Of a stretch of 64,000 bases of DNA, positions 17,390 to 24,995 are shown piece by piece. This stretch comes from Lachnoanaerobaculum gingivalis (lineage in GTDB: Bacteria; Bacillota; Clostridia; Lachnospirales; Lachnospiraceae). Where the stretch lies: positions 496,001 through 560,000 of the forward strand of contig NZ_RRCO01000002.1 of the NCBI RefSeq assembly GCF_003862475.1, written 5' to 3'. Numbering within the stretch: position 1 is the first letter of the stretch; each line of letters opens with the position of its first letter. The notes below the pieces were generated by a model, which had not been told where the DNA came from, searched no databases, and worked only from the letters and a program-made list of their open reading frames with translations. A program made the position numbers and the translations under genes.

Positions 17390-18203
17390 CTATCTTAACT
17401 TCAACACCGGATTTTTCAATAGGTTATTGATAAGGTCTGTATAAATCATCTGATTGACCACTTCCGTTATGCTTGTGATTCTTTGCCCTGCATCTTTGGA
17501 AGATGCTCCACAATGATAGATTCTCTGATGTTCGGTATTCCAGTCGATAATAATGTATCTGTCATGAAACTCTCCACAGGATTTTTGGAATGTTATCTTT
17601 CTAAACGGATACTCCTTACAAAAATCCTGATATTCAAGGGTATGAAGTCCTTTGCCGATGTTATCACTGAATATAATGACCTCTACCGATGAAGGGACAT
17701 CTTTTAACAAGACCAAGGTTTTCACTCCGATGTAGTTACCGACGATATAAATACTCTTTTTCGCTATGCTGTAAAAACTCTCTTTTCCCAATCAACCCTT
17801 GATTTTCTACGATATAGTCTTTCATCTTCTTAAAGGTACGAATAAGAGCTTTACTCTGCTTGACCGCAAGCTCTCCTTTGAGAACTGTCATCAGCATATA
17901 GATTCCCTGCTCGGTAAAAGCATGAGGATTGTACTTAATATTACTACCTCTTCCTGCACTCTTATTCAAGGTCACATTTTGTGACCTTGAAAGTTCAGAT
18001 ACTTCCTCGTCAGTTAATCGGAACATAAAATCTTCATCAAATTTTTCAATATTCCTTTTTACTTGCTGATTAAAAGCTTTTGTTTCATACCCATAAATCT
18101 CTGCCAGTTCAAAATCAAGCATAACTTTCTGTCCCCTAATAATATAAATCTTTTTTACAAGGGATTCATGATTTACAAGCATCATCTCGTCTTTTTTATC
18201 CAT
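17390..18203 (-). pseudogene. ORF6N-domain (KilA-N type) gene, frameshifted
   Basis: The N-terminal half (18203 down to about 17736) is an ORF6N DNA-binding-type domain with RGQKVMLDFELAEIYGYETK and an AFTEQGIYMLMTVLK stretch. The C-terminal half is in another frame (17791-17390) and carries SIYIVGNYIGVKTL and FHDRYIIID, the tail found on this protein family. The two halves normally form one protein, with a middle linker that seems deleted here. Start at 18203 follows AGGAAGGTGATG. Frame loss makes it a probable pseudogene. Family members are phage- and mobile-element-associated. Confidence 0.7.
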
Positions 18204-18340
18204 CTTTTTCATCACCTTCCTCAAATCTCCAAACAATCTCAACCGTATTCTTATCATAAACATAGATTTTGTCTATGACTTCGTTTATCCAGTCTAAAAC
18301 AAGTCCTCCTTTTGCTACCTCTTCTCTTAGCTTATCCACA
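18196..18340 (-). pseudogene. C-terminal relic of a serine recombinase
   Basis: An open frame of about 47 codons ending at 18196, with DWINEVIDKIYVYD and VEIVWRFEE, resembling the last residues of large serine recombinases. The frame has no start and ends upstream where the IS3-family sequence begins. Its stop overlaps the start of the ORF6N gene by eight bases. Remnant of an excised element. Confidence 0.45.
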
Positions 18341-18433
18341 TTCAGATGATGTTGGTGTTAGAATATATTTAGTACAAAACAAAATGAGATATTTCCTTAT
18401 TTGTTATATAATAAACCTTAGGAGGAACTCATT

Positions 18434-18733
18434 ATGTCAAGTAAAAGAAATCATCACTCAAAACAGTTTAAGCTGGATGCTATCAACTATCGAAATGAAC
18501 ATCCGGATCTTACTCAAGTTGAATGTGCCAAGAATCTTGGCATTGGTGTTAGTACACTTGCCAAATGGGAAAGTCAATTTCGTAATAATGATGGTGACAT
18601 TCCCGTTCGTGGCTCAGGTAACTATCAATCTGATGATGCAAAAGAAATAGCTCTCCTCAAACGTGAGCTACGTGATGCTCAGGATGCTCTTGATGTACTA
18701 AAAAAAGCCATAAGCATTCTGGGGAAAAGTTAA
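18434..18733 (+). CDS. IS3-family transposase OrfA
   Basis: A 99-residue protein with an N-terminal helix-turn-helix (about residues 9-50, including FKLDAINYRNEHPDLT) and a C-terminal leucine-zipper-like helix (ALLKRELRDAQDALDVLKKA). This is the usual OrfA of IS150-type elements, which binds the IS ends. It starts after AGGAGG. Seven As at 18700-18706 provide an A-AAA-AAA slip site that opens the -1 frame into OrfB. Without a full OrfB it cannot support transposition by itself. Confidence 0.85.
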   Translation: MSSKRNHHSKQFKLDAINYRNEHPDLTQVECAKNLGIGVSTLAKWESQFRNNDGDIPVRGSGNYQSDDAKEIALLKRELRDAQDALDVLKKAISILGKS

Positions 18734-19120
18734 CTATTGCTATCTATACAGAGGTTTCTGCAAAGGTAGAGGCAGCTAAAGTAAATGGGCACCGTGTCTC
18801 TACTTCCGGAATGCTTAAATTTTTGGGTGTGTCTCGATCCGGATATCGTTCTTTTCTTAATAGAAAAATATCTTCTGCTATTCAGAGGAAGGAAGCTATT
18901 AAGAAGAATATCCGGCTTATTTATGATGCTTCAAAACAAAACTATGGTGCTCCTAAAATAACCAAAGAACTTCGTAAGTCAGGTGAAACTATTACTGAGC
19001 GCACTGTAGGCAAATATATGCGTGAAATGGGTATTAAAGCCCAATGGATTAAGCCTTTTACTACCACTACCAGAGACTCTGATTTCAGTACTGAACTTAC
19101 AAACATACTTGATGAACAAT
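18700..19120 (+). pseudogene. IS3-family transposase OrfB, 3' truncated
   Basis: The -1 frame from the slip site is open and encodes the N-terminal part of OrfB: GMLKFLGVSRSGYRSFL, NYGAPKITKELRKSGE (the HTH_21 region) and MREMGIKAQWIKPF. The frame leaves IS homology at about 19120, before the rve integrase core. The D, D and E catalytic residues are therefore absent. Confidence 0.8.
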
Positions 19121-19127
19121 TACTCTT

Positions 19128-19534
19128 CTACTCAAAATATTTATCTACCAATTTTTGTAGTTTCCCTTCTTTAGCCGCAGGGATGGTATCTTCTAGAACA
19201 AAGTTCTTTCTACTAATATCTCGAGAAAGATTTCCAAAGATAAAATTAGTGGAAATATTATAGATAAATGGTGAAGGCACAAATCCACAAACTTGATTTT
19301 CTAGGATACGTTTTAAACGTTCTTCAAAATTTGGAAATGTATTTTTCAGACATTTGCTATTATATAATCGCTTAACGAGTTCTGCGATATAGAAGCCTGA
19401 TTTCATGTACAAATCAATAAACGTCTTAGATGGATTATAAAAAAATCCTGGGTTATCTTTTTCAAAATCATCTACCATCCTCTTCACCACTCGTTTAAGA
19501 GTGAAGATCTCGTTGGTATCATTGTATATATCTG
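19128..19534 (-). pseudogene. Fragment of a restriction-modification DNA methyltransferase
   Basis: About 135 codons with NEIFTLKRVVKRMVDD, FIDLYMKSGFYIAELVKRL and ERLKRILENQVCGF, a pattern like the motif I region of large N6-adenine methyltransferases of restriction systems. It has no proper start (a GTG at 19490 is weak) and is cut by the IS3 fragment before the NPPY/F region. It overlaps the stop of the preceding gene by a few bases. Family call is from pattern memory and moderately sure. Confidence 0.5.
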
Positions 19535-19957
19535 TTACTTAAGTGGTGATACATAATCATCTGGAAGTTTGCCTCTCCAGTCAATCCACATTTGCTCAGC
19601 AATTGGAATTAATCTTTCAAGCTCTTCCTTAGTAAATAACTCTGTAGTTTCAGGTAAATCAATTAATGATGTAGGACTCTCTTCTATGAATCGTTTCTCA
19701 CTAGCTTTCTTTCCTTCTTCCGTTGGTGGCCAACGATCGTTCTCCGCTTTAAAATCAATTTCACGTGCCGTTCTCCTACCTAATAAATATTCGTTAAAAT
19801 CAGAAGGATTAATCTCAAAGATACGACGAACTGAAGCTACTCCAAACTCACCAAAAGTGTAGTATTTTCCTTCATGTGTTCGAAAATCATATCCTTTTGG
19901 TGATTCAATCTTTTCAAAGGTATCAAACTCCTCCCAAGTTATTTTAGTTAAACTCAT
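19535..19957 (-). CDS. Hypothetical protein next to an Imm74-like gene
   Basis: A 140-residue soluble acidic protein with a clean start after GGAGGCAATTAAA. I do not recognise the family. Notable segments are TFGEFGVASVRRIFEINP and EQMWIDWRGKLPDD. Its place after an Imm74-like gene and a toxin tip suggests another immunity or antitoxin-type protein, but this is context only. Intact, in contrast to the broken sequences around it. Confidence 0.6.
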   Translation of the reverse strand: MSLTKITWEEFDTFEKIESPKGYDFRTHEGKYYTFGEFGVASVRRIFEINPSDFNEYLLGRRTAREIDFKAENDRWPPTEEGKKASEKRFIEESPTSLIDLPETTELFTKEELERLIPIAEQMWIDWRGKLPDDYVSPLK

Positions 19958-19958
19958 T

Positions 19959-20067
19959 TTAATTGCCTCCTAATTTTCTAATTGTAAATTCTCCCCATGT
20001 AACTTTCAAATTCTTAATTGAATCATAAGGGATATCTATTGCCACAGGTTTACTTAGAATATATAGA
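19959..20067 (-). pseudogene. Short C-terminal gene relic
   Basis: An open frame without start, ending at 19959, reads about 35 codons including DIPYDSIKNLKVTWGEF. It fills the gap between the Imm74-like gene and the next gene and looks like the tail of a lost gene. Not identified. Confidence 0.3.
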
Positions 20068-20078
20068 GTTCAACATAA

Positions 20079-20312
20079 TTATATAAAGTCCAATCGAATA
20101 GTTTGATCGCTCTCCATTTTTTTAGCCATGTTAATAATATTGTCTATTTCTCTTGGAGTTATCGGAAGATTTTCATGAGGGGGTTCCCAATGTGTCATAC
20201 TATCTTTATAAACAACAAATTTTTTATTAATCAACAATTCTCCTTGTGCTTTTAAGAGGAAACCATTCTCTAAATCAAAAGTAATTGTTGATCTTGTTCC
20301 TGTAATTTTCAT
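20079..20312 (-). CDS. Imm74-like immunity protein
   Basis: A 77-residue protein starting MKITGTRSTITFDLENG, with KDSMTHWEPPHENLPIT in the middle. This pattern matches what I recall of the immunity protein 74 family, small beta-strand-rich proteins encoded next to polymorphic toxin tips. It begins two bases after the stop of the orphan toxin tip, so the two are a likely cognate pair that has been moved together. Confidence 0.65.
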   Translation of the reverse strand: MKITGTRSTITFDLENGFLLKAQGELLINKKFVVYKDSMTHWEPPHENLPITPREIDNIINMAKKMESDQTIRLDFI

Positions 20313-20314
20313 TT

Positions 20315-20658
20315 CTACCTCTCGAATATAATTTTTTCTACCCCTGTTTTAGGATCTATTGTTGTAATCTTAGTAACATTTGGATTGGCCTTCAATCTTG
20401 GTAATTCGATATTTTCCCAAATATTTCCTGGTCTTAGTTCGCTACCAACTACAGCTCTTATTTCACCAGATACTTGCTCTGCGTAAACATTCGAAGCTTC
20501 CTCCCAAGCTGTTACACTTGAAGGAGCATTAAAATCCCATTCAGGCATTACAATATTCGTATCATCAATCGTAGATTCTAATGTAACTCCTCCTTTATTT
20601 TTTGCTATTTTTTTCGCAACATCCATTCCTCCAATACTATCTGTTTGTCCTGACCAGA
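20315..20658 (-). pseudogene. Orphan polymorphic-toxin tip (FWSG-type C-terminal domain)
   Basis: The frame is open from about 20658 with FWSGQTDSIGGMDVAKKIA, GGVTLEST, TAWEEASNVYAEQ and GNIWENIELPRLK. This is a C-terminal toxin domain type that I associate with Rhs/hemagglutinin-like toxins. There is no carrier protein in front; the frame runs directly into the end of an array gene. An internal ATG at 20626 would make 103 residues. It looks like a displaced toxin tip kept beside its Imm74-like immunity gene. Confidence 0.6.
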
Positions 20659-20659
20659 A

Positions 20660-20902
20660 TCATCCTTTTTTATACATATCCGGGCTTTTATAAATCCACC
20701 CTACATCAGGCTCAAGCATATTATATATTGCGTCAATATGATGTTTTCTGAATGTGTAACCGTTATCAACATAGAATGCGCTATTTGGGTATTCTTCCAT
20801 ATATCTGTGTACTATCTCCAATATGGTAAGTTCTATTCCAATCATATCCGGAAAGCGAAAGAAGGTAACAAGCTCATTTTTTCTTGATTTTCTTGTGAAA
20901 AC
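20660..20902 (-). pseudogene. Array gene 2, alpha type: C-terminal half (split by IS110 element)
   Basis: Continues the gene whose first half is at 22767-22991. It encodes VFTRKSRKNELVTFFRFPDM, HRYMEEYPNSAFYVDNG and WIYKSPDMYKKG, near-identical to the alpha gene at 44337-44804. The two halves total 468 bases, the exact length of that intact copy, so the gene was whole before insertion. Confidence 0.85.
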
Positions 20903-20927
20903 CTCCTCATATAATCAAGTATTTTTT

Positions 20928-20940
20928 GTTGAAAATTCAA
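20928..20940 (+). repeat. Left subterminal inverted repeat of the IS110 element
   Basis: GTTGAAAATTCAA; its reverse complement matches the copy at 22728-22740 in 12 of 13 positions. Confidence 0.7.
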
Positions 20941-21363
20941 GGTTTTTTGACCTTGTCTGTCTCAGTAAATAAGCCAGAGTTATGAACATTTCGGTGTATC
21001 TGGTACTGAAATAGCGGTAAAAGGGTACACGAAATAAAACGTCATTGTTTTTCGCTTTACTGGCCTTGTGTATACCCATCCCTCTATGGCAGCTAACCTC
21101 CTATATCCACCAGGATCATCTCTGTCTCCAGAGGTCCTAACTTCCTTCGTCCTGCCTGCCCATAACCAGGGTGTCAGCTATGCTCCTTTACGGGGTCATG
21201 CCCCATGGTTACAATTCCTGCCGACTACCGGCTCATTCTTTGTATTGTTGATTACTGACTCGCTTCCTGTACCAGCACTTTGATCAGTGGACGTTATCTG
21301 CTACATTCTGCTTTGTTTAGTGACCTCCCATAGGACGGCCGCTGTATTGATTACATTGTACGC
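20941..21363 (-). ncRNA. Candidate bridge-RNA region of the IS110 element
   Basis: A 423-base non-coding stretch after the recombinase stop, more GC-rich than the host DNA, with several possible stems. In IS1111-type elements the bridge RNA is encoded on this side of the gene. Bases 21095-21106 read AACCTCCTATAT, against AACCTCCTTTAT in the uninterrupted target: 11 of 12 match across the insertion point. No RNA fold was computed. Confidence 0.4.
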
Positions 21364-22656
21364 TTATGCTACCTGCAGATATACTGCCGGTCTCTTTATA
21401 TCACCAACCAGCTTTTTGGGATCATAGTCCACACCCTTGGTCAGCATTGCAAAGAAGACACGGAGCAGCTTTGCCGCCACAGCCATCAGCGACTGCATCT
21501 TCTTTAATGGATTCAGCTTTCTGGTTGTATAGTATGAGTGGAGTTCCCTGAATTCCGGATTCTTTGACACAAGAGACATTGCAACCTCGAAGAGCAGATA
21601 TCTTAGTCTCTTTCGACCTCGTCTGCTTATTGTTGTCTCACCCTTATGTTTACCCGAACTATTCTCAACCAATGCTAAACCTGCAAGTTTCTGCAGTTCT
21701 TTGGGGTTATTGAAGCGGCTTATATCGCCCACTTCAGCCAGGAATCCCGACACCGTCTTGATTCCTACTCCCTTAATTTCCAACAGCTTTTCAGCCATTG
21801 GAATCTTTTTTACCAGCTCTTCAATCAGAGCTACTACTTCCTGAAGACGAGTATTTCCGGACTCATAATCCTCCAGCAGCATACGGATTTCCATCCTTGC
21901 AGATATTTCACCTTCTTTGCTTCCAACACTGTGCTCAGCAGCTTCTATCAGGGTCTTTGCCCTCGCTTTCCCAACTGCTCTCACCTTCGCATCTCGCCAG
22001 ATTTGGTTCACACCATCGATACCCAACGTCAGGATATCTTCCGGAAGTGGCGCCACCTTGAGAATCAGCATTCCGCTTTTAGCATCCGGCTGCCCGTACA
22101 CTGTTTTGTATTCAGGAAAATATATATTGAACCAACGACTGATCCTATTCTGAATTCTTGTAAGCTCCGCTTGTAGCTGAAATCTCATGTTAGATGCAGT
22201 TCTAAGATCTGCATAAACACCCTCAGGCAGGTATGGGATCATGTAACGTCCCCCTCTAACTAGTCCTGCTATGACTTTCGGATCTTTACGATCGTTCTTT
22301 GTCGGATTGTTATCGTCGAGTTCTTTTGATTTCTTTACATGATGAGGATTCACAAGAACCGGCTTCATCTCGTTGTCCTGAAGGAACTTACCAAGATTGA
22401 ACCAGTAGTGGCCGGTAGGCTCCATTCCCGGAACCACCTTGTCCTTACCATGCTTTTCTTTGATGTCCAGAATCCATGCCTTAAACATCACGAATCCGGC
22501 CTCATCATTACTAAACTTAAACGGTTTCTTAGAATACTCGATTCCTCGGTAATCAAAAGCTCTTGCATAATGCGTTTCACTTCCGACATCGATTCCGAGC
22601 ACCAAAGTAGTTTCTGTAATTGCTTCAATTTTTGTATTTTGTGTGTTAGACTTCAT
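21364..22656 (-). CDS. IS110-family recombinase (transposase)
   Basis: A 430-residue DEDD recombinase. The N-terminal RuvC-like domain has D23 in LGIDVGSE, E79 in GMEPTGHYW, and D122/D125 in NDRKDPK. The C-terminal Transposase_20 domain has KGVGIKTVSGFLAEVGD and a serine-bearing ENSSGKHKGE segment. Such enzymes move the IS as a circle guided by a bridge RNA. All expected residues are present, so it may be active. It sits inside an array gene in the same orientation as that gene. Confidence 0.93.
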   Translation of the reverse strand: MKSNTQNTKIEAITETTLVLGIDVGSETHYARAFDYRGIEYSKKPFKFSNDEAGFVMFKAWILDIKEKHGKDKVVPGMEPTGHYWFNLGKFLQDNEMKPVLVNPHHVKKSKELDDNNPTKNDRKDPKVIAGLVRGGRYMIPYLPEGVYADLRTASNMRFQLQAELTRIQNRISRWFNIYFPEYKTVYGQPDAKSGMLILKVAPLPEDILTLGIDGVNQIWRDAKVRAVGKARAKTLIEAAEHSVGSKEGEISARMEIRMLLEDYESGNTRLQEVVALIEELVKKIPMAEKLLEIKGVGIKTVSGFLAEVGDISRFNNPKELQKLAGLALVENSSGKHKGETTISRRGRKRLRYLLFEVAMSLVSKNPEFRELHSYYTTRKLNPLKKMQSLMAVAAKLLRVFFAMLTKGVDYDPKKLVGDIKRPAVYLQVA

Positions 22657-22727
22657 TGTAGATACCTCTCTGTTTGATAAGATTTACCAACCTGCCAGTC
22701 AGTAGTCTTATTTTACTCTGAGGTATT

Positions 22728-22740
22728 TTCAATTTTCAAC
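22728..22740 (-). repeat. Right subterminal inverted repeat of the IS110 element
   Basis: Reads GTTGAAAATTGAA on the minus strand and pairs with the copy at 20928-20940. Confidence 0.7.
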
Positions 22741-22766
22741 GTCCACCATTTAAATTATACAGGAAG

Positions 22767-22991
22767 CTCCTTTATACCTACATAAGCATAAATTTGAATC
22801 ATTGGTGCGGGATCTTCTTCATCAAAAAAATCGTATTCATTATCTTCCTTAGACAGTATAATAATACAATCTCTTTTACGTATATTCACTATTCTATGGT
22901 AGTTCATAGCATCAAGTATTTCTTGCATCCTGTCATCAACAAATATATTTCTTTCCTCAAATTTTTCTAATATTCTTCCCTCACATATCAT
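22767..22991 (-). pseudogene. Array gene 2, alpha type: N-terminal half (split by IS110 element)
   Basis: Starts MICEGRILEKFEERN after AAGGGG and reads through IQIYAYVGIKE to the insertion point; into the IS it would end as a 78-residue product. The rest of the gene is at 20660-20902. The start matches alpha genes at 43799-44272 and 44337-44804. Confidence 0.85.
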
Positions 22992-23033
22992 ATATACATC
23001 CCCTTCTTATACTGCTGCCACAAGAGAGCTTTT

Positions 23034-23498
23034 TTACAAAGCATCCGGACTGCTATATATCCAATTTGAGTCTTTATTACAGTATACTTTTTCAATGTCT
23101 TCTTTTCTATAAACATATCCTGACTCATTTAAGAAAATATCCTCAGTAAAGAGTTTAAAATATCTATATAAAAACTCCGATATTATCAATTCTCTTCCTT
23201 TAATGTCATCAAAGTGAATATATGCATAATAATAGCAATTTTCTCTTGGATAAAAAAACTTATAACGCCCTTCTATATCTATCTCCACCAGAAACATACT
23301 TACATCCAGATAATAAACTCTTTTTTTTATATTACTTTCATCATCTTCTTCAAGTATACTTGCAGACAAACTGTAATAATCCTTTGAGTCATAAATCGAA
23401 CAATGTGTATATCCTATTGACATTAAAATGTTTATGACTTTTTCCATGTCTTCTTTATCAGCTGTTACTTTTTTTCTTAATATACCTGTGCGCCACAT
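23034..23498 (-). CDS. Array gene 3: beta-type immunity-like protein
   Basis: A 154-residue soluble protein starting MWRTGILRKKVTADKEDMEK after AAGGAG. It is a close copy of 44847-45311. The N-terminal half differs from alpha and gamma members, but the C-terminal half shares the array signature: DDIKGRELIISEFLYRYFKL, then a Y-x-K-x-D-I segment and a terminal WIYSSP. No enzyme motif is seen. As part of a toxin-linked array it is probably an immunity protein; the partner toxin is not proven. Confidence 0.75.
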   Translation of the reverse strand: MWRTGILRKKVTADKEDMEKVINILMSIGYTHCSIYDSKDYYSLSASILEEDDESNIKKRVYYLDVSMFLVEIDIEGRYKFFYPRENCYYYAYIHFDDIKGRELIISEFLYRYFKLFTEDIFLNESGYVYRKEDIEKVYCNKDSNWIYSSPDAL

Positions 23499-23534
23499 TA
23501 TAAAAAATCTCCTTTATCTCCTCAAATCTATTTA

Positions 23535-23665
23535 TCAATTTAATTCCCTGATATAGCAAGGCGTTATTTTGTCTGCCGGCCATACTTTTTCATTTCCATG
23601 TATTCCCCTTCTTCTATCATCTTGTCTATAGCTTCTCTAAACCAATCTATAAGTTTATCAACTTT
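23535..23665 (-). pseudogene. Fused relic of SUKH-like gene and kptA
   Basis: 23665-23601 encodes the tail of the SUKH-like gene (IDWFREAIDKMIEEGEY), then jumps within one codon to the last 22 codons of kptA (HGNEKVWPADKITPCY, stop at 23535). Compared with the intact arrangement at 45349-45961, about 480 bases of kptA are deleted. Confidence 0.75.
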
Positions 23666-23705
23666 TTAGTAAAGAAGAGCTGTTAGATATAAAACAGCTC
23701 CTCTT
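23665..23705 (-). terminator. Terminator after array gene 4
   Basis: GAGCTGTT (23677-23684) pairs with AACAGCTC (23693-23700); T-rich tract on the minus strand. Nearly identical hairpins follow the gamma genes at 46022 and 46700. Confidence 0.75.
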
Positions 23706-23725
23706 AAAAACATCAATAGTATAAT

Positions 23726-24217
23726 TTAGAATGTTTTAGGGTCTTCATACGCCCATAATTCATTCCAAGGTAGTTTTGCATATAACTTATCTATATCATC
23801 CTTCGTATAAAGGTACTCCTCCATAAATACATCCTCAGGAAAAAGCTTAAAATATCTACGAAAAAATTCCAACAAAAGTCTTTCTCTACCTGATATATCC
23901 TCGAAAATAATATAACTTGGCACTATTTCTCCCATACTTGGAATATAGTATTCATGTGATTCTTTTGGCTTCGGATAAAAATAAATTATAATGTTATCAT
24001 TATCATCCAGTGAATCCCATTGATACTCGTCATCATCCCATTTTCTGCTCCAATGATCATTGATAAAACTGATACCGAAACTTTCGCCTGTACTTAATTT
24101 TTCTTTATCTTTACCACCTGCATAAAACTTCATCTTTCTAAATATATCAATTATTATATCCAAGTCTTTTTCTGTTGGATATTCACCTTTTCTAAACAGC
24201 GATGCCGATGCTCCCAT
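23726..24217 (-). CDS. Array gene 4: gamma-type immunity-like protein
   Basis: A 163-residue acidic soluble protein starting MGASASLFRKGEYPTEKDLD. Gamma members share this N-terminus, a W-rich middle (HWSRKWDDDEYQWDSLDD) and the array C-terminus (FEDISGRERLLLEFFRRYFK, YTKDDIDKLYAKLPWNELW). It is the second-closest relative of 46022-46513. The leader before its ATG still resembles the last codons of the Rhs toxin gene. It is followed by its own terminator. Function inferred as immunity from the cognate gamma gene that overlaps the toxin gene. Confidence 0.78.
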   Translation of the reverse strand: MGASASLFRKGEYPTEKDLDIIIDIFRKMKFYAGGKDKEKLSTGESFGISFINDHWSRKWDDDEYQWDSLDDNDNIIIYFYPKPKESHEYYIPSMGEIVPSYIIFEDISGRERLLLEFFRRYFKLFPEDVFMEEYLYTKDDIDKLYAKLPWNELWAYEDPKTF

Positions 24218-24250
24218 TATCTTACTGTACTCCCTAAATTAATATTTTTA

Positions 24251-24724
24251 TTATTTACTCTTCTTTTTATATTTATCAGGATTTTTATAAATCCACTCTG
24301 CATCCGGTTCTTTTAAATTATAAATTCTATCTACATCTTGCTTTGTAAAATAAAGTCCATTATCTATATAAAATATAGAATCGCTATACTTTTCCATATA
24401 TTTATGTAATATTTCAAGTATAACCAGCTCTCTGCCAAGTATATCTGTAAATCTGAAAAAAGTTTCAAGTCCTGCACTCTCTGCTTTTTTAGTCGGAAAC
24501 TCTTTACATTCTTTGTATGCATATACGTTTAATAAAGATGAAGTATCATTCTTATTTAAAAAAAATTTATCGTTTCCTTTCTTTATATATATTAGGTCTG
24601 TAGTTTCCTTTTCAAGAACTATATATTTAATATATCCAAGTTCTCTCAATATATCTACAAATTTAAACGCAATAAATCTCTTCTCTATACAGCCTTTATT
24701 TAATATCCTACCCTCATATATCAT
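24251..24724 (-). CDS. Array gene 5: alpha-type immunity-like protein
   Basis: A 157-residue protein starting MIYEGRILNKGCIEKRF, the most divergent alpha member. It keeps the shared C-terminal half: FRFTDILGRELVILEILHKYM, FYIDNGLYFTKQDVDRIY and WIYKNPDKYKKK. Start follows GAGGG. It lies between the 3' half of the Tn916-split beta gene and gamma gene 4, all on one strand. No catalytic motif is visible; immunity function is inferred. Confidence 0.75.
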   Translation of the reverse strand: MIYEGRILNKGCIEKRFIAFKFVDILRELGYIKYIVLEKETTDLIYIKKGNDKFFLNKNDTSSLLNVYAYKECKEFPTKKAESAGLETFFRFTDILGRELVILEILHKYMEKYSDSIFYIDNGLYFTKQDVDRIYNLKEPDAEWIYKNPDKYKKKSK

Positions 24725-24741
24725 TATCTGATCCCTCTAAC

Positions 24742-24821
24742 TTAAAAACTATCCGGACTAATATATAACCAATTAGGATCATAAGTTTTTGAATATATTT
24801 TATCTATGTATTTTTTAGTAT
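24742..24821 (-). pseudogene. Array gene 6, beta type: C-terminal end (split by Tn916)
   Basis: About 26 codons read YTKKYIDKIYSKTYDPNWLY and end ISPDSF, the expected beta ending. The first 128 codons are at 42862-43247, on the other side of Tn916. Combined length is about 155 codons, as in the intact beta genes. Confidence 0.8.
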
Positions 24822-24962
24822 AAACAAAGTATAAATTTCTAATTATCTTTTTATATTTTCTTAAATGCTCGTAAAGCCTTATTCTATGTGCTTTCGAGTA
24901 TTTTTACTGTAGGAAGATACTTCACGTTTCTTTGCATATTTCCTCATGTCTTAGCTGTCAGA

Positions 24963-24984
24963 AGTGGTAAATAAGTAGTAAATT
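24963..24984 (+). repeat. Int arm-type direct repeats, int end of Tn916
   Basis: AGTGGTAAATA followed at once by AGTAGTAAATT, two 11-base repeats matching the pair at 42763-42784. Confidence 0.6.
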
Positions 24985-24995
24985 CATTTGTACTA

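Larger units (their letters stand above)
18350..19120 (+). mobile_element. Truncated IS3-family (IS150-like) insertion sequence
   Basis: The 5' part of an IS3-family element on the plus strand: OrfA complete, OrfB cut after about 130 codons at the DEQ of ILDEQ. The catalytic DDE region and right end are missing. At about 19120 the sequence passes into a minus-strand methyltransferase fragment. The exact left end is unclear, close to 18340-18360. Confidence 0.75.
20908..22766 (-). mobile_element. IS110-family element (IS1111-like), about 1.86 kb
   Basis: The element carries one recombinase gene (21364-22656), about 110 bases of 5' and 450 bases of 3' non-coding sequence. A 13-base imperfect inverted repeat lies inside the ends (20928-20940 and 22728-22740), a feature of the IS1111 group. 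The interrupted alpha gene fixes the borders: CTCCT appears at both junctions (20903-20907 and 22767-22771) and once in the uninterrupted paralogue. No longer target duplication is seen. Confidence 0.85.

Noticed and set aside
20903-20907. CTCCT at both ends of the IS110 element as a target-site duplication
   Set aside because: IS110-type elements do not make classic duplications. The five bases are better read as the shared recombination core.
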